A DNA stretch of 64,000 bases from Aquarana catesbeiana. Lineage: Eukaryota; Chordata; Amphibia; Anura; Ranidae. This document shows positions 11,460 to 23,002 of the stretch, one piece after another. The stretch spans positions 588,150,119 to 588,214,118 of the forward strand of contig NC_133326.1 in NCBI RefSeq assembly GCF_042186555.1, written 5' to 3'. Made by a program: the position numbers and the translations under genes. Under the pieces are notes generated by a model that saw only the letters and a list, made by a program, of their open reading frames with translations, did not search any database and was not told the origin of the DNA. Position 1 is the first letter of the stretch. Each line of letters opens with the position of its first letter.

Positions 11460-12793
11460 ATATATTTTGCATAAAACATCAATGATGTTGCTCAGTCTTT
11501 TTTGAACATCATTGATATTTTGCTTCAGATTTTCTAAATCCTGATTGCACACCATGATCTCACTGATGAGGACTTGTGCACTTGCACTGCTCAAGTGAGT
11601 TTCTTCTTCCACAACACCCACATCACCTAAAAATAAAAAATCACACCATGTATTATAAATATGCAGGCATCCATCTATTACCTGAAGCTGTGGTCTCAGA
11701 CACTGACCTGTTGTGGACACCATTTCGACCACTTCCTGAACCTCTGCATCCACATCCTCAGGTTCTGTATCCACATCCTCAGGTTCTGCATCCACATCCT
11801 TAGGTTGTGTGCTGAGTTCCCCTTCTATAGGAGTGTGGGGTTCCTGGTGTCCTCAGATGTCCCGATTCTTTTCTCACCTATGTGAATACAAAAAAGGTAT
11901 ACTTAGCAGACAGATATTTGAGGCGAGAAATAGTAATATGAAACATTGCTTGGAAGTGTCGTCTAATTGTCTGTTTTGGCAGAGTTCCAAGCTGAAGACA
12001 TGATTTTTTCCCTTTTCAAAGCTGGAATACTTACCTATTTTGTGCAAGTTTCACACATGGAGAGACCCCTAGTATCCACTGGAGCACCTGCGTGGGACAC
12101 CATAAAAAGGTTTTTATGGTGTCCCACACTAGTGCTCCTGCGTCCAGATGTGTAAACAGCTGCTGAGTGTCCTCTCCTTAAACTGAATCAAGTTGGCCTT
12201 TCATTATAGTTTCAAACACATCTAGACAACAATATAATAAACTTCTTTTAATCCAAATAGGCATGAACAAATGTAGTTAACCTGCATCTGCCAAAAACGT
12301 TGTATTAGTGGTCGAACGAACAATATTTAATACGATAGATTACTGTGCCCACGAACCTCAAAACTGGCATTTTAAACTGTACAACAGTAAAGAAAAGCAC
12401 ATGTACCAGTATGAAAGTAATAATAATAATAGGAACACATGACAAATACTTACTTTTTTGCAACACTTTCCTGATCCTTCTATACTGATCCTGCTCCCTC
12501 AATTTCAGGTCTGACCAGCGTTTCCTCAATTTCTCCTTGGATCGCCGTACCCCAAAAGTCCTGTGCAGACTTCTCACAAGTTGGGTCATGATCTTGGCCT
12601 TTCTCACATTTGGGTTTCTGTATGGTCCATGCTTCCCATCATAGTCTGCCCTCTTCAAGATGTCCACCATCTCCACCATCTCGTCAAAGGACATATTTGA
12701 GGCCTTATATCTCCTCCTGGATCTGGAACTGCCTTGCTCCGGGCTTTCCACATTGTTGCTGATAACAGCACACACCTGCTGTGTCTCCGCCAT
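11460..12793 (-). pseudogene. MYB/SANT-like DNA-binding protein of a Harbinger element, spliced
   Basis: Harbinger elements commonly encode a second, MYB-like protein that assists the transposase. Exon 1 (12793-12454) starts MAETQQVCAVISN and contains a trihelix-like segment, MSFDEMVEMVDILKRADYDG through KLRKRWSDLKLREQDQYRRI. It ends at a GTAAGT donor. Exon 2 (about 11874-11707) follows a TATTCACATAG acceptor and encodes an acidic repeat (EPEDVDTEPEDVDAEVQEVVEMVSTTG) ending at a GTCAGT donor. Exon 3 (about 11629-11460) follows a TTTTTATTTTTAG acceptor and encodes a coiled-coil-like stretch, LENLKQNINDVQKRLSNIIDVL. The early part of exon 2 seems to need a frameshift to join the open frame, so I call it a probable pseudogene. 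Exon limits are inferred from splice signals only. Confidence 0.72.
12081..12138. repeat. near-perfect 58-nt hairpin in the MYB-like gene intron
   Basis: Inner arms TGGGACACCATAAAAA and TTTTTATGGTGTCCCA (12093-12126) with only a 2-nt loop, extended by GGAGCAC and GTGCTCC after a symmetric 5-nt internal bulge. It could be a small foldback element or a precursor-like RNA hairpin. Confidence 0.9.
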
Positions 12794-12927
12794 GTGCTCT
12801 CCTACTGCCCCGAAAGAGAAGAGGCGGGGAATACACTAAAAAGAAGGACAGGGGTGGAGTTTGACGCATGCGCAGTGTATATAAAGCATAACATGCAGGC
12901 ATCGTATGTACGATCTGTGAGTGGAGG
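12794..12927. promoter_or_regulatory. divergent promoter region between MYB-like and MADF-like genes
   Basis: The 134 bp between the two start codons hold a TATA-like TATATAAAG (12878-12886), about 40 bp before the plus-strand start, and GCATGCGCA (12867-12875), which matches the NRF-1-type alternating core. The arrangement suggests shared bidirectional expression; this is inference from motifs. Confidence 0.5.
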
Positions 12928-13707
12928 ATGGAGGAACGTAAGCATCGACCGTGCAAACGAAGGTACAATTGTAACTTGGGGCATCAGTGGTTAGCGGCCT
13001 ATACTGCTTATAGATTGAGGGCTATATTGGGACAAGATTAGGAGAATTTAGCCTGACATTAAGGTTTGTCTTGTGTTGTGTCTTGCAGCTAAAATGGTGG
13101 ATAAATTCACAGACCCGCACTTCCTGCCCAAATTCCTAGACATGTACAGGGAGCTGCCATGTCTCTGGCAAGTCCAATGCAGGGACTACTGGAACAAGCA
13201 AAAGAGGAAGGCAGCGCTGGATAAACTGCCGGTGTATCCCACGGCAGACATCAACTATTTGAAGACCAAAAAAATTATTGGGACAAGAATGAAAAATGCT
13301 GGGGTGAGAAGGATAGTCTTTTCTATTTGGTAACATTCAATTTGCAACAGTCATGAGCTCAAAATTGTGTGTGATTGATGACCAAAAAACTAAAACTGTA
13401 TCATTTTCATACACAGGAAAGTCTCAGCCAGGAGGAAGCCGTGGCAAGCAGCCTGACGGAATCCCAGGTTCCTCCCCTCTGCCCTCCAACCAAAAGGACC
13501 AGGAAGGCGAGGAACCTGGAGGAGTCCGCGACTGTTTTCCTTCGCCAGGCTACTGTGGCACTTAACATGACCCCTGGTGGCCATGAGGCATTTGGCTGTG
13601 TCACAACAAGCAAACTCGAACACATGAAGGAGGGCCAACGCACGATCTGTGATGAAATCATTATGAAGGTCCTAAAAAAGGGGATGAGGGGCGAACTAAC
13701 AACTTAA
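12928..13707 (+). pseudogene. MADF-domain gene of a Harbinger element, partial
   Basis: Proposed exon 1 is the 10 nt ATGGAGGAAC (12928-12937) before a GTAAGC donor. Joining to the acceptor at 13088 gives MEEPKMVDKFTDPHF in frame. Exon 2 (13089-13303) encodes the N-terminal half of a MADF-like domain: FLPKFLDMYRELPCLW, CRDYWNKQKRKAALDKL and YPTADINYLK. It reaches a GTGAGA donor. Exon 3 (from 13417 after TACACAG) encodes ESLSQEEAVASSLTESQVPP and an LEHMKEGQRTICDEIIMKVL helix, ending at TAA 13705-13707. The C-terminal half of the MADF domain is missing and a proline-rich continuation after the stop reads open, so the copy looks truncated. MADF proteins bind DNA; a role alongside the transposase is inferred. 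Confidence 0.65.
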
Positions 13708-13719
13708 ACCCACCTGTGT

Positions 13720-14260
13720 GAGTTGAACCATACCCCTCCACCACCTCCAGCAACACCACCAACACCACAGCCACACAACCCACCACAGTAGCATGGAAAG
13801 AAGCGTGGAAGGAAGTGTTGAGAGTAATGGCCTGGGTTTGGTGTGGTCTGGCAAAAAACGCAGGCTGTTGTAAGACCACAGCCTCGGGACATATATGTCA
13901 TCTGCTGTTGCTCCCGATCTCTCGGAGTCCTGTATTGTGCTCCCTATTAAATGGCCTACTCAGTTTACCAATTTTGGCAGTCAAAAAAATTGATGTCTGC
14001 CCTGTGGTACAAAGGCTTCACCAGTTTCAACTGTTTCTCCAGCGTTGCCTTCCTCTTTATTTTGTTATGACCTCTATTAAATTTCTAATTTTTTTTTGAC
14101 AAATACTTGGCTATGTGTTTTACTTCATAAAGGACAATTTGTTTATGAGTAGGCAGGTACATTTTAAAAATACAATGTCAAATTAACAAGGGACACCAAC
14201 ATAGTTGTATCTTTGATGTTAAAAAATACAAGATAATAATGTTGTTCTGGTAACTTGACA
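13720..14260. other. non-coding tail of Harbinger region
   Basis: Includes the out-of-frame proline-rich continuation (ccacctccagcaacaccacc, about 13740-13790), then ordinary sequence. No independent feature. Confidence 0.4.
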
Positions 14261-14405
14261 CATTATTCTGGAGATCACGAGAAAAAACAAAAAAATTATT
14301 CTGGAGATTACGAGATAAAAAACAAAAAAACAAAAAGATTATTCTGGAGATCATGAGGAAAAAAAACAACAAAAACAAATATTATTCAGGAGATCACGAG
14401 AAATA
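14261..14405. repeat. tandem repeat, four imperfect units
   Basis: Units built on ATTATTCTGGAGATCACGAG followed by A-rich spacers of varying length. Confidence 0.85.
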
Positions 14406-14479
14406 ATAAAAAATAAGTTTGTCAGAACTCTGTGAATATCAGCAGCAAAGCAACTTCATTATTATAGCATTATAAAGAA

Positions 14480-14787
14480 GAAGAGAATGCGCTGCATTGA
14501 GAGATTTCATAATTTACCGTGTGACGAATGTGATATCTCCATTACGAATGCTAGTTTTACAAGACCGAGCGCTTCTGGCTCGTACTTGATTCCGTGCATG
14601 AGTGAACTTTTGTGCGCGGGCTTGTGTACACACGATCGGACATTCCGACAGCAAAGTTGTGTTGGCGGAAAATTTGAGAACCTGCTAGCAAACATTTGTT
14701 TGCTAGCAGGTTCACATCCAACATCCAACATTTCACATCCACATCCAACATTTCCCGTCGGAAAATCCGACCGTGTGTACACAGCAC
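14480..14787. mobile_element. Harbinger-type terminal region with inner foldback
   Basis: Carries TTGTGTACACACGATCGGA (about 14623) and its inverted partner ending CCGACCGTGTGTACACA (about 14785). The same terminal motif brackets the MITEs at 42.28 and 62.35 kb. Inside is a 17-bp-armed palindrome, GAACCTGCTAGCAAACA, at 14678-14713. It probably represents the right end of the Harbinger element that supplied the MADF-like gene; the matching left end was not found. Confidence 0.6.
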
Positions 14788-16599
14788 AAGAGTTACTCTA
14801 AGAACATTAAACAGCCCTATAACATGTGCCTTGATAAATGCATAGCACCATGTTTGACTCCTGTCTGTTCTCTGTTATCTAGTAATCAGCATTGGAAAAT
14901 GCTGGTTATTGACCAGTGACACCATAGAACTTATGGTGTCATTTTGCACCCCTTGTGCTATCAACTGTATGCCTTTCACGGCATCAGGGCACAGAGGAAG
15001 GGTTAGTAAGGCCCTGTAATCACAAAATGTAGACAGCATGGGAGGCTGATTTCTGTGATTTGTAGACAACCAGAGGGCGAACACGGTGATAAGCATTTAT
15101 AGCACCCTCTAGTGCTAGAAGTAGGAATAGGTTTTTGTCTTTAGCATAGGTAAATTTATACAGGCTTGGCTGGTAGCCAAACCTGTCTGTTTTTGTTTGC
15201 TGGATTGGCAGAAATCTAGGGAGAGCTGGATGACTCACAGGCAGCATCCCGGAGACCCCCCCTCTTTCTAAAAAGCAATAGAATCTTCTGGGAAAGAGGA
15301 GGAGAAGTAAGGTGGAGCTGCCTGGAGTATGTTGAGGGCCCTGACCAATTCCCAACTTGGGTTGGCAGGGGGCAGGCCCCCTCAAATACTCTGGGTCAGC
15401 CCAGCTGGGGAGGAGTTATTCAAGTGGAAGCTGGAGATGGGGTGTTAGCCTGTCGTGGCCTTTGCCAGACAAGTCTCCAGGAGGAACAACAAAGGGGGAG
15501 CCAAGAGGGCTGGTGAGTGATACACAGTCAGGAGTACTGTAAGTCATGCCTGAGAGGACTGGGAGCAAGCAGTCTGGGATGGGTGCAAAGCCAATAAGGA
15601 GGACTGTGGTGGCACGAGCAGTGGAAAGAGGCAGCTGCAGCCAGGAGAGTCGGCAGGGCCTGAAGAGGCGGCACTGGGATCGGTAGCCATGTGGGACAGC
15701 TAGCACTAGGACTACCACATTTTTGCTACACCAAAGGGGCCCACGGTCCCTGCCTGCAAAGGGCGTTTACTTTGGGCCTGGCTAAGCCAGTTTCGGGCCT
15801 GGCTAAGCCAGTGTCAGGCCTGCAATTCAGTGCTAGCTGGTCCTGGGCGTTGTAGTTCTACAAGCAAGTCTGAGCTGGAGGTAGAAGAGGAGACGTGTTT
15901 ATATACTGGATGTATATAGTTAAGTACCTGAAGAATTCCTATTGATCACCTGGGCATCCCATATGTACCCTATCCCCATCCAAGTTAAATCCCCTCAATA
16001 AAAACAAGTACAAGGACTATTTCTTGACTGCTGAATGTCTGAAAATTTGTGTGCCTGGCTGTGCAGGGTGAGAGATGGACCACAATCACCAGCAGCCCCT
16101 ACGGGGGTACTGCAACACATTTATTAAAGTATGTGGCATATGGCTGTTTACAGTTCGTAGAGTAATTCTAGGGTGAATTTCCAAAAGTGGAACTTCTGCT
16201 TTAAGGTATCCTGACCCCCTGACATGCCACATTTGGCATGTAATTTTTTTTTTGGGAGGGGGGGTACCTAAATTTGGCAGGTACTCAGCTCCCACTTCCA
16301 CCCGGGTCGCCTAGGTGACTCCTCCCTCCCTGCAATCTTCTGGGACACGTCACAGGTCCCAGAAGATTGCCCAGCAATTCATGACGCGCAGCGCAACTCC
16401 CGCAAGCTGTCACAGCCAGGTGCCCACGGTAGTGATGCCGGTGCCATGGACAGGCGTGGGGGGAGAGAACAGAGGCTTCAGCCGGCCACATTGCTGGGCC
16501 GTGGGACAGGTGTCTATTTATTAAAAGTCAGCAGTTACACTTTTTGTAGCTGCTGACTTTTAATAAACATGGGTCCAGCTGGAACTCCGCTTTAAGTTT
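14788..16599. other. no gene; possible old LTR or retroelement tail
   Basis: The sequence is moderately GC-rich at 15.3-15.9 kb with direct duplication of 'gggcctggctaagccagt' at 15773-15812. An AATAAA lies at 15997-16002. At 16.19-16.59 kb lie inverted pieces 'ggaacttctgctttaa' and 'ggaactccgctttaa'. The open frames (up to 121 codons) have no recognisable product. Confidence 0.4.
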
Positions 16600-17510
16600 T
16601 TAACCACTTGACGACCGCCTCACGCCGATGTACGTCGGCAAAGTGGCACGGACAGGCAAAATCACGTACAGGGTACGTGATTTGCCTTCCGCGGGTGGGG
16701 GGTCCGATCGGACCCCCCCCCGGTGCCCGAGGCGGTCGTCTTTTGTCCAGCGGCGATCGGTGATGAGGGGGAGACCATCCGTTCGTGGCCCCCCCCTCGC
16801 GATCGCCGCCGGCCAATGAAAACACTCCTTTGCTGCTGTATGCTAAACAGCAGCAAAGGAAGTGATGTCATCTCCCCTCGGGTCGGTATTTTCCGTTCCG
16901 GCCCGAGGAGAGAAGACATCTATGTGAGTGCACCAACACACACACACACAGTAGAACATGCCAGGCACACAAAACACCCCGATCCCCCCCCCGATCGCCC
17001 CCCGATCCCCCCCCAATCACCCCCCCCCCCTGTCACAAACTGACACCAGCAGTTTTTTTTTGTTTTTTTTTTTTTTTTTTCTGATTACTGCATAGTGTCA
17101 GTTTGTGACAGTTACAGTGTTGGGACAGTGAGTATTACCCCCCTTTAGGTCTAGGGTACCCCCCTAACCCCCCCTAATAAAGTTTTAACCCCTTGATCAC
17201 CCCCTGTCACCAGTGTCACTAAGCGATCATTTTTCTGATCGCTGTATTAGTGTCACTGGTGACGCTAGTTAGTGAGGTAAATATTTAGGTTCGCCGTCAG
17301 CGTTTTATAGCGTCAGGGACCCCCATATACTACCGAATAAATGTTTTAACCCCTTGATTGCCCCCTAGTTAACCCTTTCACCACTGATCACCGTATAACC
17401 GTTACGGATGACGCTGGTTAGTTCGTTTATTTTTTATAGTGTCAGGGCACCCGCCGTTTATTACCAAATAAAGGTTTAGCCCCCTGATCGCCCGGCGGTG
17501 ATATGCGTCG

Positions 17511-18590
17511 CCCCAGGCAGCGTCAGATTAGCGCCAGTACCGCTAACACCCACGCATGCAGCATACGCCTCCCTTAGTGGTATAGCATCTGATCGGATCA
17601 ATATCTGATCCGATCAGATCTATACTAGCGTCCCCAGCAGTTTAGGGTTCCCAAAAACGCAGTGTTAGCGGGATCAGCCCAGATACCTGCTAGCACCTGC
17701 GTTTTGTGCCTCCGCCCAGCCCACCCAAGTGCAGTATCGATCGATCGCTGTCACTTACAAAACACTAAACGCATAACTGCAGCGTTCGCAGAGTCAGGCC
17801 TGATCCCTGCGATCGCTAACAGTTTTTTTGGTAGCATTTTGGTGAACTGGCAAGCACCAGCCCCAGGCAGCGTCAGGTTAGCGCCAGTACCGCTAACACC
17901 CACGCACGCACCGTACACCTCCCTTAGTGGTATAGTATCTGAACGGATCAATATCTGATCCGATCAGATCTATACTAGCGTCCCCAGCAGTTTAGGGTTC
18001 CCAAAAACGCAGTGTTAGCGGAATCAGCCCAGATACCTGCTAGCACCTGCGTTTTGCCCCTCCGCCCGGCCCAGCCCAGCCCACCCAAGTGCAGTATCGA
18101 TCGATCACTGACACTTACAAAACACTAAACGCATAACTGCAGCGTTCGCAGAGTCAGGCCTGATCCCTGCGATCGCTAACAGTTTTTTTTGTAGCGTTTT
18201 GGTGAACTGGCAAGCACCAGCCCCAGGCAGCGTCAGATTAGCGCCAGTACCGCTAACACCCACGCACGCACCGTACACCTCCCTTAGTGGTATAGTATCT
18301 GATCGCATCAATATCTGATCCGATCAGATCTATACTAGCGTCACCAGCAGTTTAGGGTTCCCAAAAACGCAGTGTTAGCGGGATCAGCCCAGATACCTGC
18401 TAGCACCTGCGTTTTGCCCCTCCGCCCGGCCCGGCCCAGCCCACCCAAGTGCAGTATCGATCGATCACTGACACTTACAAAACACTAAACGCATAACTGC
18501 AGCGTTCGCAGAGTCAGGCCTGATCCCTGCGATCGCTAACGTTTTTTGGTAGCGTTTTGATGAACTGGCAAGCGCCAGCGGCCTAGTACA
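17511..18590 (+). repeat. three tandem ~355-bp repeats
   Basis: Units start at about 17511, 17861 and 18221 with CCCCAGGCAGCGTCAGATTA; spacing is 350 and 360 bp and copies are highly similar. Each contains CTGATCCGATCAG and TCGATCGATC palindromes. They end directly before the shortened transposase frame, so they may be duplicated upstream or 5' transcript sequence. Confidence 0.95.
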
Positions 18591-19020
18591 CCCCGGTCGT
18601 AGTCAAACCAGCACTGCAGTAACACGTGGTGACGTGGCGAGTCCCATAAGTGCAGTTCAAGCTGGTGAGGTGACAAGCACAAGTAGTGTCCCGCTGCCAC
18701 CAAAAAGACAAACACAGGCCCATCGTGCCCATAGTGCCCTTCCTGCTGCATTCGCCAATCCTAATTGGGAACCCACCACTTCTGCAGCGCCCGTACTTCC
18801 CCCATTCACATCCCCAACCAAATGCAGTCGGCTGCATGAGAGGCATTTTTATGTCCTCCCGAGTACCCCTACCCAACGAACCCCCCAAAAAAGATGTCGT
18901 GTCTGCAGCAAGCGCGGATATAGGCGTGACACCCGCTATTATTGTCCCTCCTGTCCTGACAATCCTGGTCTTTGCATTGGTGAATGTTTTGAACGCTACC
19001 ATTCACTAGTTGAGTATTAG
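18554..19020 (+). pseudogene. piggyBac transposase deletion derivative (N-terminal part plus CRD)
   Basis: The frame is open from just after a stop near 18551 to TAG at 19018-19020. No in-frame ATG is evident; a GTG lies at 18634. The N-terminal part aligns with the autonomous transposase: ALPAAFANPNWEP and APVLPPFTS against ALANPLWLP and AIIPPFTA. It then jumps, in frame, to SRLHERHFYVLPSTP and the cysteine-rich domain CRVCSKRGYRRDTRYYCPSC..LCIGECFERYH. About 420 residues holding all three catalytic aspartates are gone, while the zinc-binding cysteines and the last histidine are kept. Such a product could bind ends without cutting, but expression and start are unproven. Confidence 0.75.
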
Positions 19021-19029
19021 CGTAGGGTA

Positions 19030-20575
19030 CAGCATTGCACAGACTAGGCACACTTTCACAGGGTCTCCCAAGATGCCATCGCATTTTGAGAGACCCGAAC
19101 CTGGAACCGGTTACCGTTATAAAAGTTAGTTACAAAAAAAGTGTAAAAAAAAAAAAAAATATGAAATAAAAAAAAATAGTTGTTGTTTTATTGTTCTCTC
19201 TCTCTCTATTCTCTCTCTCTATTGTTCTGCTCTTTTTTACTGTATTCTATTCTGCAATGTTTTATTGTTATTGTTATTGTTATTATGTTTTATCATGTTT
19301 GTTTTTCAGGTGTGTAATTATTTACACTTTACTGTGCTTTATTGTTAACCATTGTTAACCATTTTTTTGTCTTCAGGTACGCCATTCACGACTTTGAGTG
19401 GTTATACCAGAATGATGCCTGCAGGTTTAGGTATCATCTTGGTATCATTCTTTTCAGCCAGCGGTCGGCTTTCATGTAAAAGCAATCCTAGCGGCTAATT
19501 AGCCTCTAGACTGCTTTTACAAGCCGTGGGAGGGAATGCCCCCCCCCCCACCGTCTTCCGTGTTTTTCTCTGGCTCTCCTGTCTCAACAGGGAACCTGAG
19601 AATGCAGCCGGTGATTCAGCCAGCTGACCATAGAGCTGATCAGAGACCAGAGTGGCTCCAAACATCTCCATGGTCTAAGAAACCGGAAGCTACGAGTATT
19701 TCATGACTTAGATTTCGCCGGATGTAAATAGCGCCATTGGGAAATTGGGGAAGCATTTTATCACACCGATCTTGGTGTGGTCAGATGCTTTGAGGGCAGA
19801 GGAGAGATCTAGGGTCTAATAGACCACAATTTTTTCAAAAAAGAGTACCTGTCACTACCTATTGCTATCATAGGGGATATTTACATTCCCCGAGATAACA
19901 ATAAAAATGATTAAAAAAAAAAATATGAAAGGAACAGTTTAAAAGTAAGATTAAAAAAGCAAAAAAATAATAAAGAAAAAAAAAAAAAAAAAAAAAAAAC
20001 ACCCCTGTCGCCCCCTGCTCTCGCGCTAAGGCGAACGCAAGCGGCGGTCTGTCGTCAAACATAAACAGCAATTGCACCATGCATGTGAGGTATCACCGCG
20101 AAGGCCAGATCGAGTGCAGTAATTTTTCCAGTAGACCTCCTCTGTAAATCTAAAGTGGTACCCTGTAAAGGCTTTTGAAGGCTTTTAAACATGTATTTAT
20201 TTTGTTGCCACTGCACGTTTGTGCGCAATTTTAAAGCATGTCATGTTTGGTATCCATGTACTCGGCCTAAGGTCATCTTTTTTATTTCATCAAACATTTG
20301 GGCAATATAGCGTGTTTTAGTGCATTAAAATTAAAAAAAGTGTGTTTTTTCCCCAAAAAATGCGTTTGAAAAATCGCTGCGCAATTACTGTGTGAAAAAA
20401 AAAAATGAAACACCCACCATTTTAATCTGTAGGGCATTTGCTTTAAAAAAATATATAATGTTTGGGGGTTCAAAGTAATTTTTTTGCAAAAAAAAAAAAC
20501 TTTTTCATGTAAACAATAAGTGTCAGAAAGGGCTTTGTCTTCAAGTGGTTAGAAGAGTGGGTGATGTGTAACATA
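19030..20575 (+). repeat. 3' non-coding region of the 16.6 kb element, including family A
   Basis: Low-complexity AT and CT runs (19.13-19.29 kb). Then, from about 19.38 kb, a long family A segment with 'gggcagaggagagatctagg' and 'gagtacctgtcactacc', ending in TTCAAGTGGTTA at about 20550. An A run lies at 19978-19999. No gene. Confidence 0.6.
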
Positions 20576-20584
20576 AGCTTCTAA

Positions 20585-22080
20585 ATGTTGTGCATAAAAT
20601 GCCAGGACAGTTCAAAACCCCCCCAAATGACCCCATTTTGGAAAGTAGACACCCCAAGCTATTTGCTGAGAGGCATGTCGAGTCCATGGAATATTTTATA
20701 TTGCGACACAAGTTGCGGGAAAGAGACAAATTTTTTTTTTTTTTTTTTGCACAAAGTTGTCACTAAATGATATATTGCTCAAACATGCCATGGGAATATG
20801 TGAAATTACACCCCAAAATACATTCTGCTGCTTCTCCTGAGTACGGGGATACCACATGTGTGAGACTTTTTGGGAGCCTAGCCGCGTACGGGACCCCGAA
20901 AACCAAGCACCGCCTTCAGGCTTTCTAAGGGCGTGAATTTTTGATTTCACTCTTCACTGCCTATCACAGTTTCGGAGGCCATGGAATGCCCAGGTGGCAC
21001 AAAACCCCCCCAAATGACCCCATTTTGGAAAGTAGACACCCCAAGCTATTTGCTGAGAGGTATAGTGAGTATTTTGCAGACCTCACTTTTTGTCACAAAG
21101 TTTTGAAAATTGAAAAAAGAAAAAAAAAAAATGTTTTTTCTTGTCTTTCTTCATTTTCAAAAACAAATGAGAGCTGCAAAATACTCACCATGCCTTTCAG
21201 CAAATAGCTTGGGGTGTCTACTTTCCAAAATGGGGTCATTTGGGGGGGTTTTGTGCCACCTGGGCATTCCATGGCCTCCGAAACTGTGATAGGCAGTAAA
21301 GAGTGAAATCAAAAATTTTCACCCTTAGAAATCCTGAAGGCAGTGATTGGTTTTCGGGGTCCAGTACGCGGCTAGGCTCCCAAAAAGTCCCACACATGTG
21401 GTATCCCCGTACTCAGGAGAAGCAGCTAAATGTATTTTGGGGTGCAATTCCACATATGCCCATGGCCTGTGTGAGCAATATATCATTTAGTGACAACTTT
21501 ATGAAAAAAAAAAAAAAAAAAAAAAAAAAGTGTCACTTTCCCGCAACTTGTGTCAAAATATAAAATATTCCATGGACTCAATATGCCTCTCAGCAAATAG
21601 CTTGGGGTGTCTACTTTCCAAAATGGGGTCATTTTGGGGGGTTTTGTGCCACCTGGGCATTCCATGGCCTCCGAAACTGTGATAGGCAGTGAAGAGTGAA
21701 AGCAAAAATTTACACCCTTAGAAATCCTGAAGGCGGTGATTGGTTTTCGGGGCCCCGTACGCGGCTAGGCTCCCAAAAAGTCCCACACATGTGGTATCCC
21801 CATACTCAGAAGAAGCAGCTAAATGTATTTTGGGGTGCAATTCCACATAGGCCCATGGCCTGTGTGAGCAATATATCATTTAGTGACGACTTTTTGTAAA
21901 TTTTTTTTTTTTTTTTTTTTTTGTCATTTTTCAATCACTTGGGACAAAAAAAATAAATATTCAATGGGTTCAACATGCCTCTCAGCAATTTCCTTGGGGT
22001 GTCTACTTTCCAAAATGGGGTCATTTGGGGGGGTTTTGTACTGCCCTGCCATTTTAGCACCTCAAGAAATGACATAGGCA
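20585..22080. repeat. inverted and tandem ~390-bp subrepeats
   Basis: A unit containing 'cacatgtggtatccccgtac', 'catttagtgacaactttatg' and 'aaatggggtcatttgggggg' is present reversed at about 20590-21120 and forward at about 21140-21540, 21560-21900 and in part to 22080. The arms meet at an A/T tract near 21120-21140, forming a palindrome of over 1 kb. Equivalent units are arranged only head-to-tail in the autonomous element at 30.2-31.5 kb. Confidence 0.88.
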
Positions 22081-22511
22081 GTCATAAACTAAAAGCTGTG
22101 TAAATTCCAGAAAATGTACCCTAGTTTGTAGACGCTATAACTTTTGCGCAAACCAATAAATATACGCTTATTGACATTTTTTTTACCAAAGACATGTGGC
22201 CGAATACATTTTGGCCTAAATGTATGACTAAAATTTAGTTTATTGGATTTTTTTTATAACAAAAAGTAGAAAATATCATTTTTTTTCAAAATTTTCGGTC
22301 TTTTTCCGTTTATAGCGCAAAAAATAAAAACCGCAGAGGTGATCAAATACCATCAAAAGAAAGCTCTATTTGTGGGAAGAAAAGGACGCAAATTTCGTTT
22401 GGGTACAGCATTGCATGACCGCGCAATTAGCAGTTAAAGCGACGCAGTGCCAAATTGGAAAAAGACCTCTGGTCCTTAGGCAGCATAATGGTCCGGGGCT
22501 CAAGTGGTTAA

Positions 22512-23000
22512 TAAATGCAGTAAGTGAAATCAAAAATGCATGTGATAACCCAAACCATGATTTGTAATCCATACATTTTGGACCACACAGCATACGAAGA
22601 GCATAAAAAATCTGTCCACACACACTAGTAAAAGCATGTGCTTGAATACCTTTACAGAAACATGTGCATACACCCTTGGTTCAGGATATCACAAAGTGTT
22701 CTATTTCACTGCTATGTCTACAGCTAATGAGCTATAAAAATCCCCTGCCAGCAAACATTCCAGCTTTTGCTACACAGTATGAGTATCGACTATCTGGTAC
22801 AGGCAGCAAAATGTATATGTAGAGTATACTTTTTAGTGTATAAGCCAATTAAAACTACAAGCTTTCTAGAAATGTTCTTTCTTCTGTAGCTTATACATGC
22901 CATAGCCATTTCATTGCACATTCTAATATTATAGGAAAATACAGTTTAAAAATATTGCGTTGCCATCATTAAAGCGTATCAATAGCCAACACTTTTTATT
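22512..23000. other. no recognisable gene
   Basis: AT-rich flanking DNA between two transposons; nothing supportable. Confidence 0.5.
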
Positions 23001-23002
23001 TA

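Larger units (their letters stand above)
16604..22507 (+). mobile_element. piggyBac-like element with internally deleted transposase
   Basis: Flanked by TTAA (16600-16603 and 22508-22511) with ends CCACTTGACGACCGCC and GGGGCTCAAGTGG. The left end has two successive palindromes (CCACTT..AAGTGG enclosing GCCGATGTACGTCGGC, then GGCAAAATCACGTAC with its complement), the same layout as the autonomous element at 26.18 kb. The right ~320 bp is homologous to the right end of that element. Inside are three 355-bp tandem repeats, a shortened transposase frame, a family A segment (about 19.4-20.54 kb) and inverted ~390-bp subrepeats. Confidence 0.88.

Noticed and set aside
15997..16002. AATAAA as evidence for a host gene end
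   Set aside because: No upstream coding exon is recognisable; more likely part of an old retroelement.
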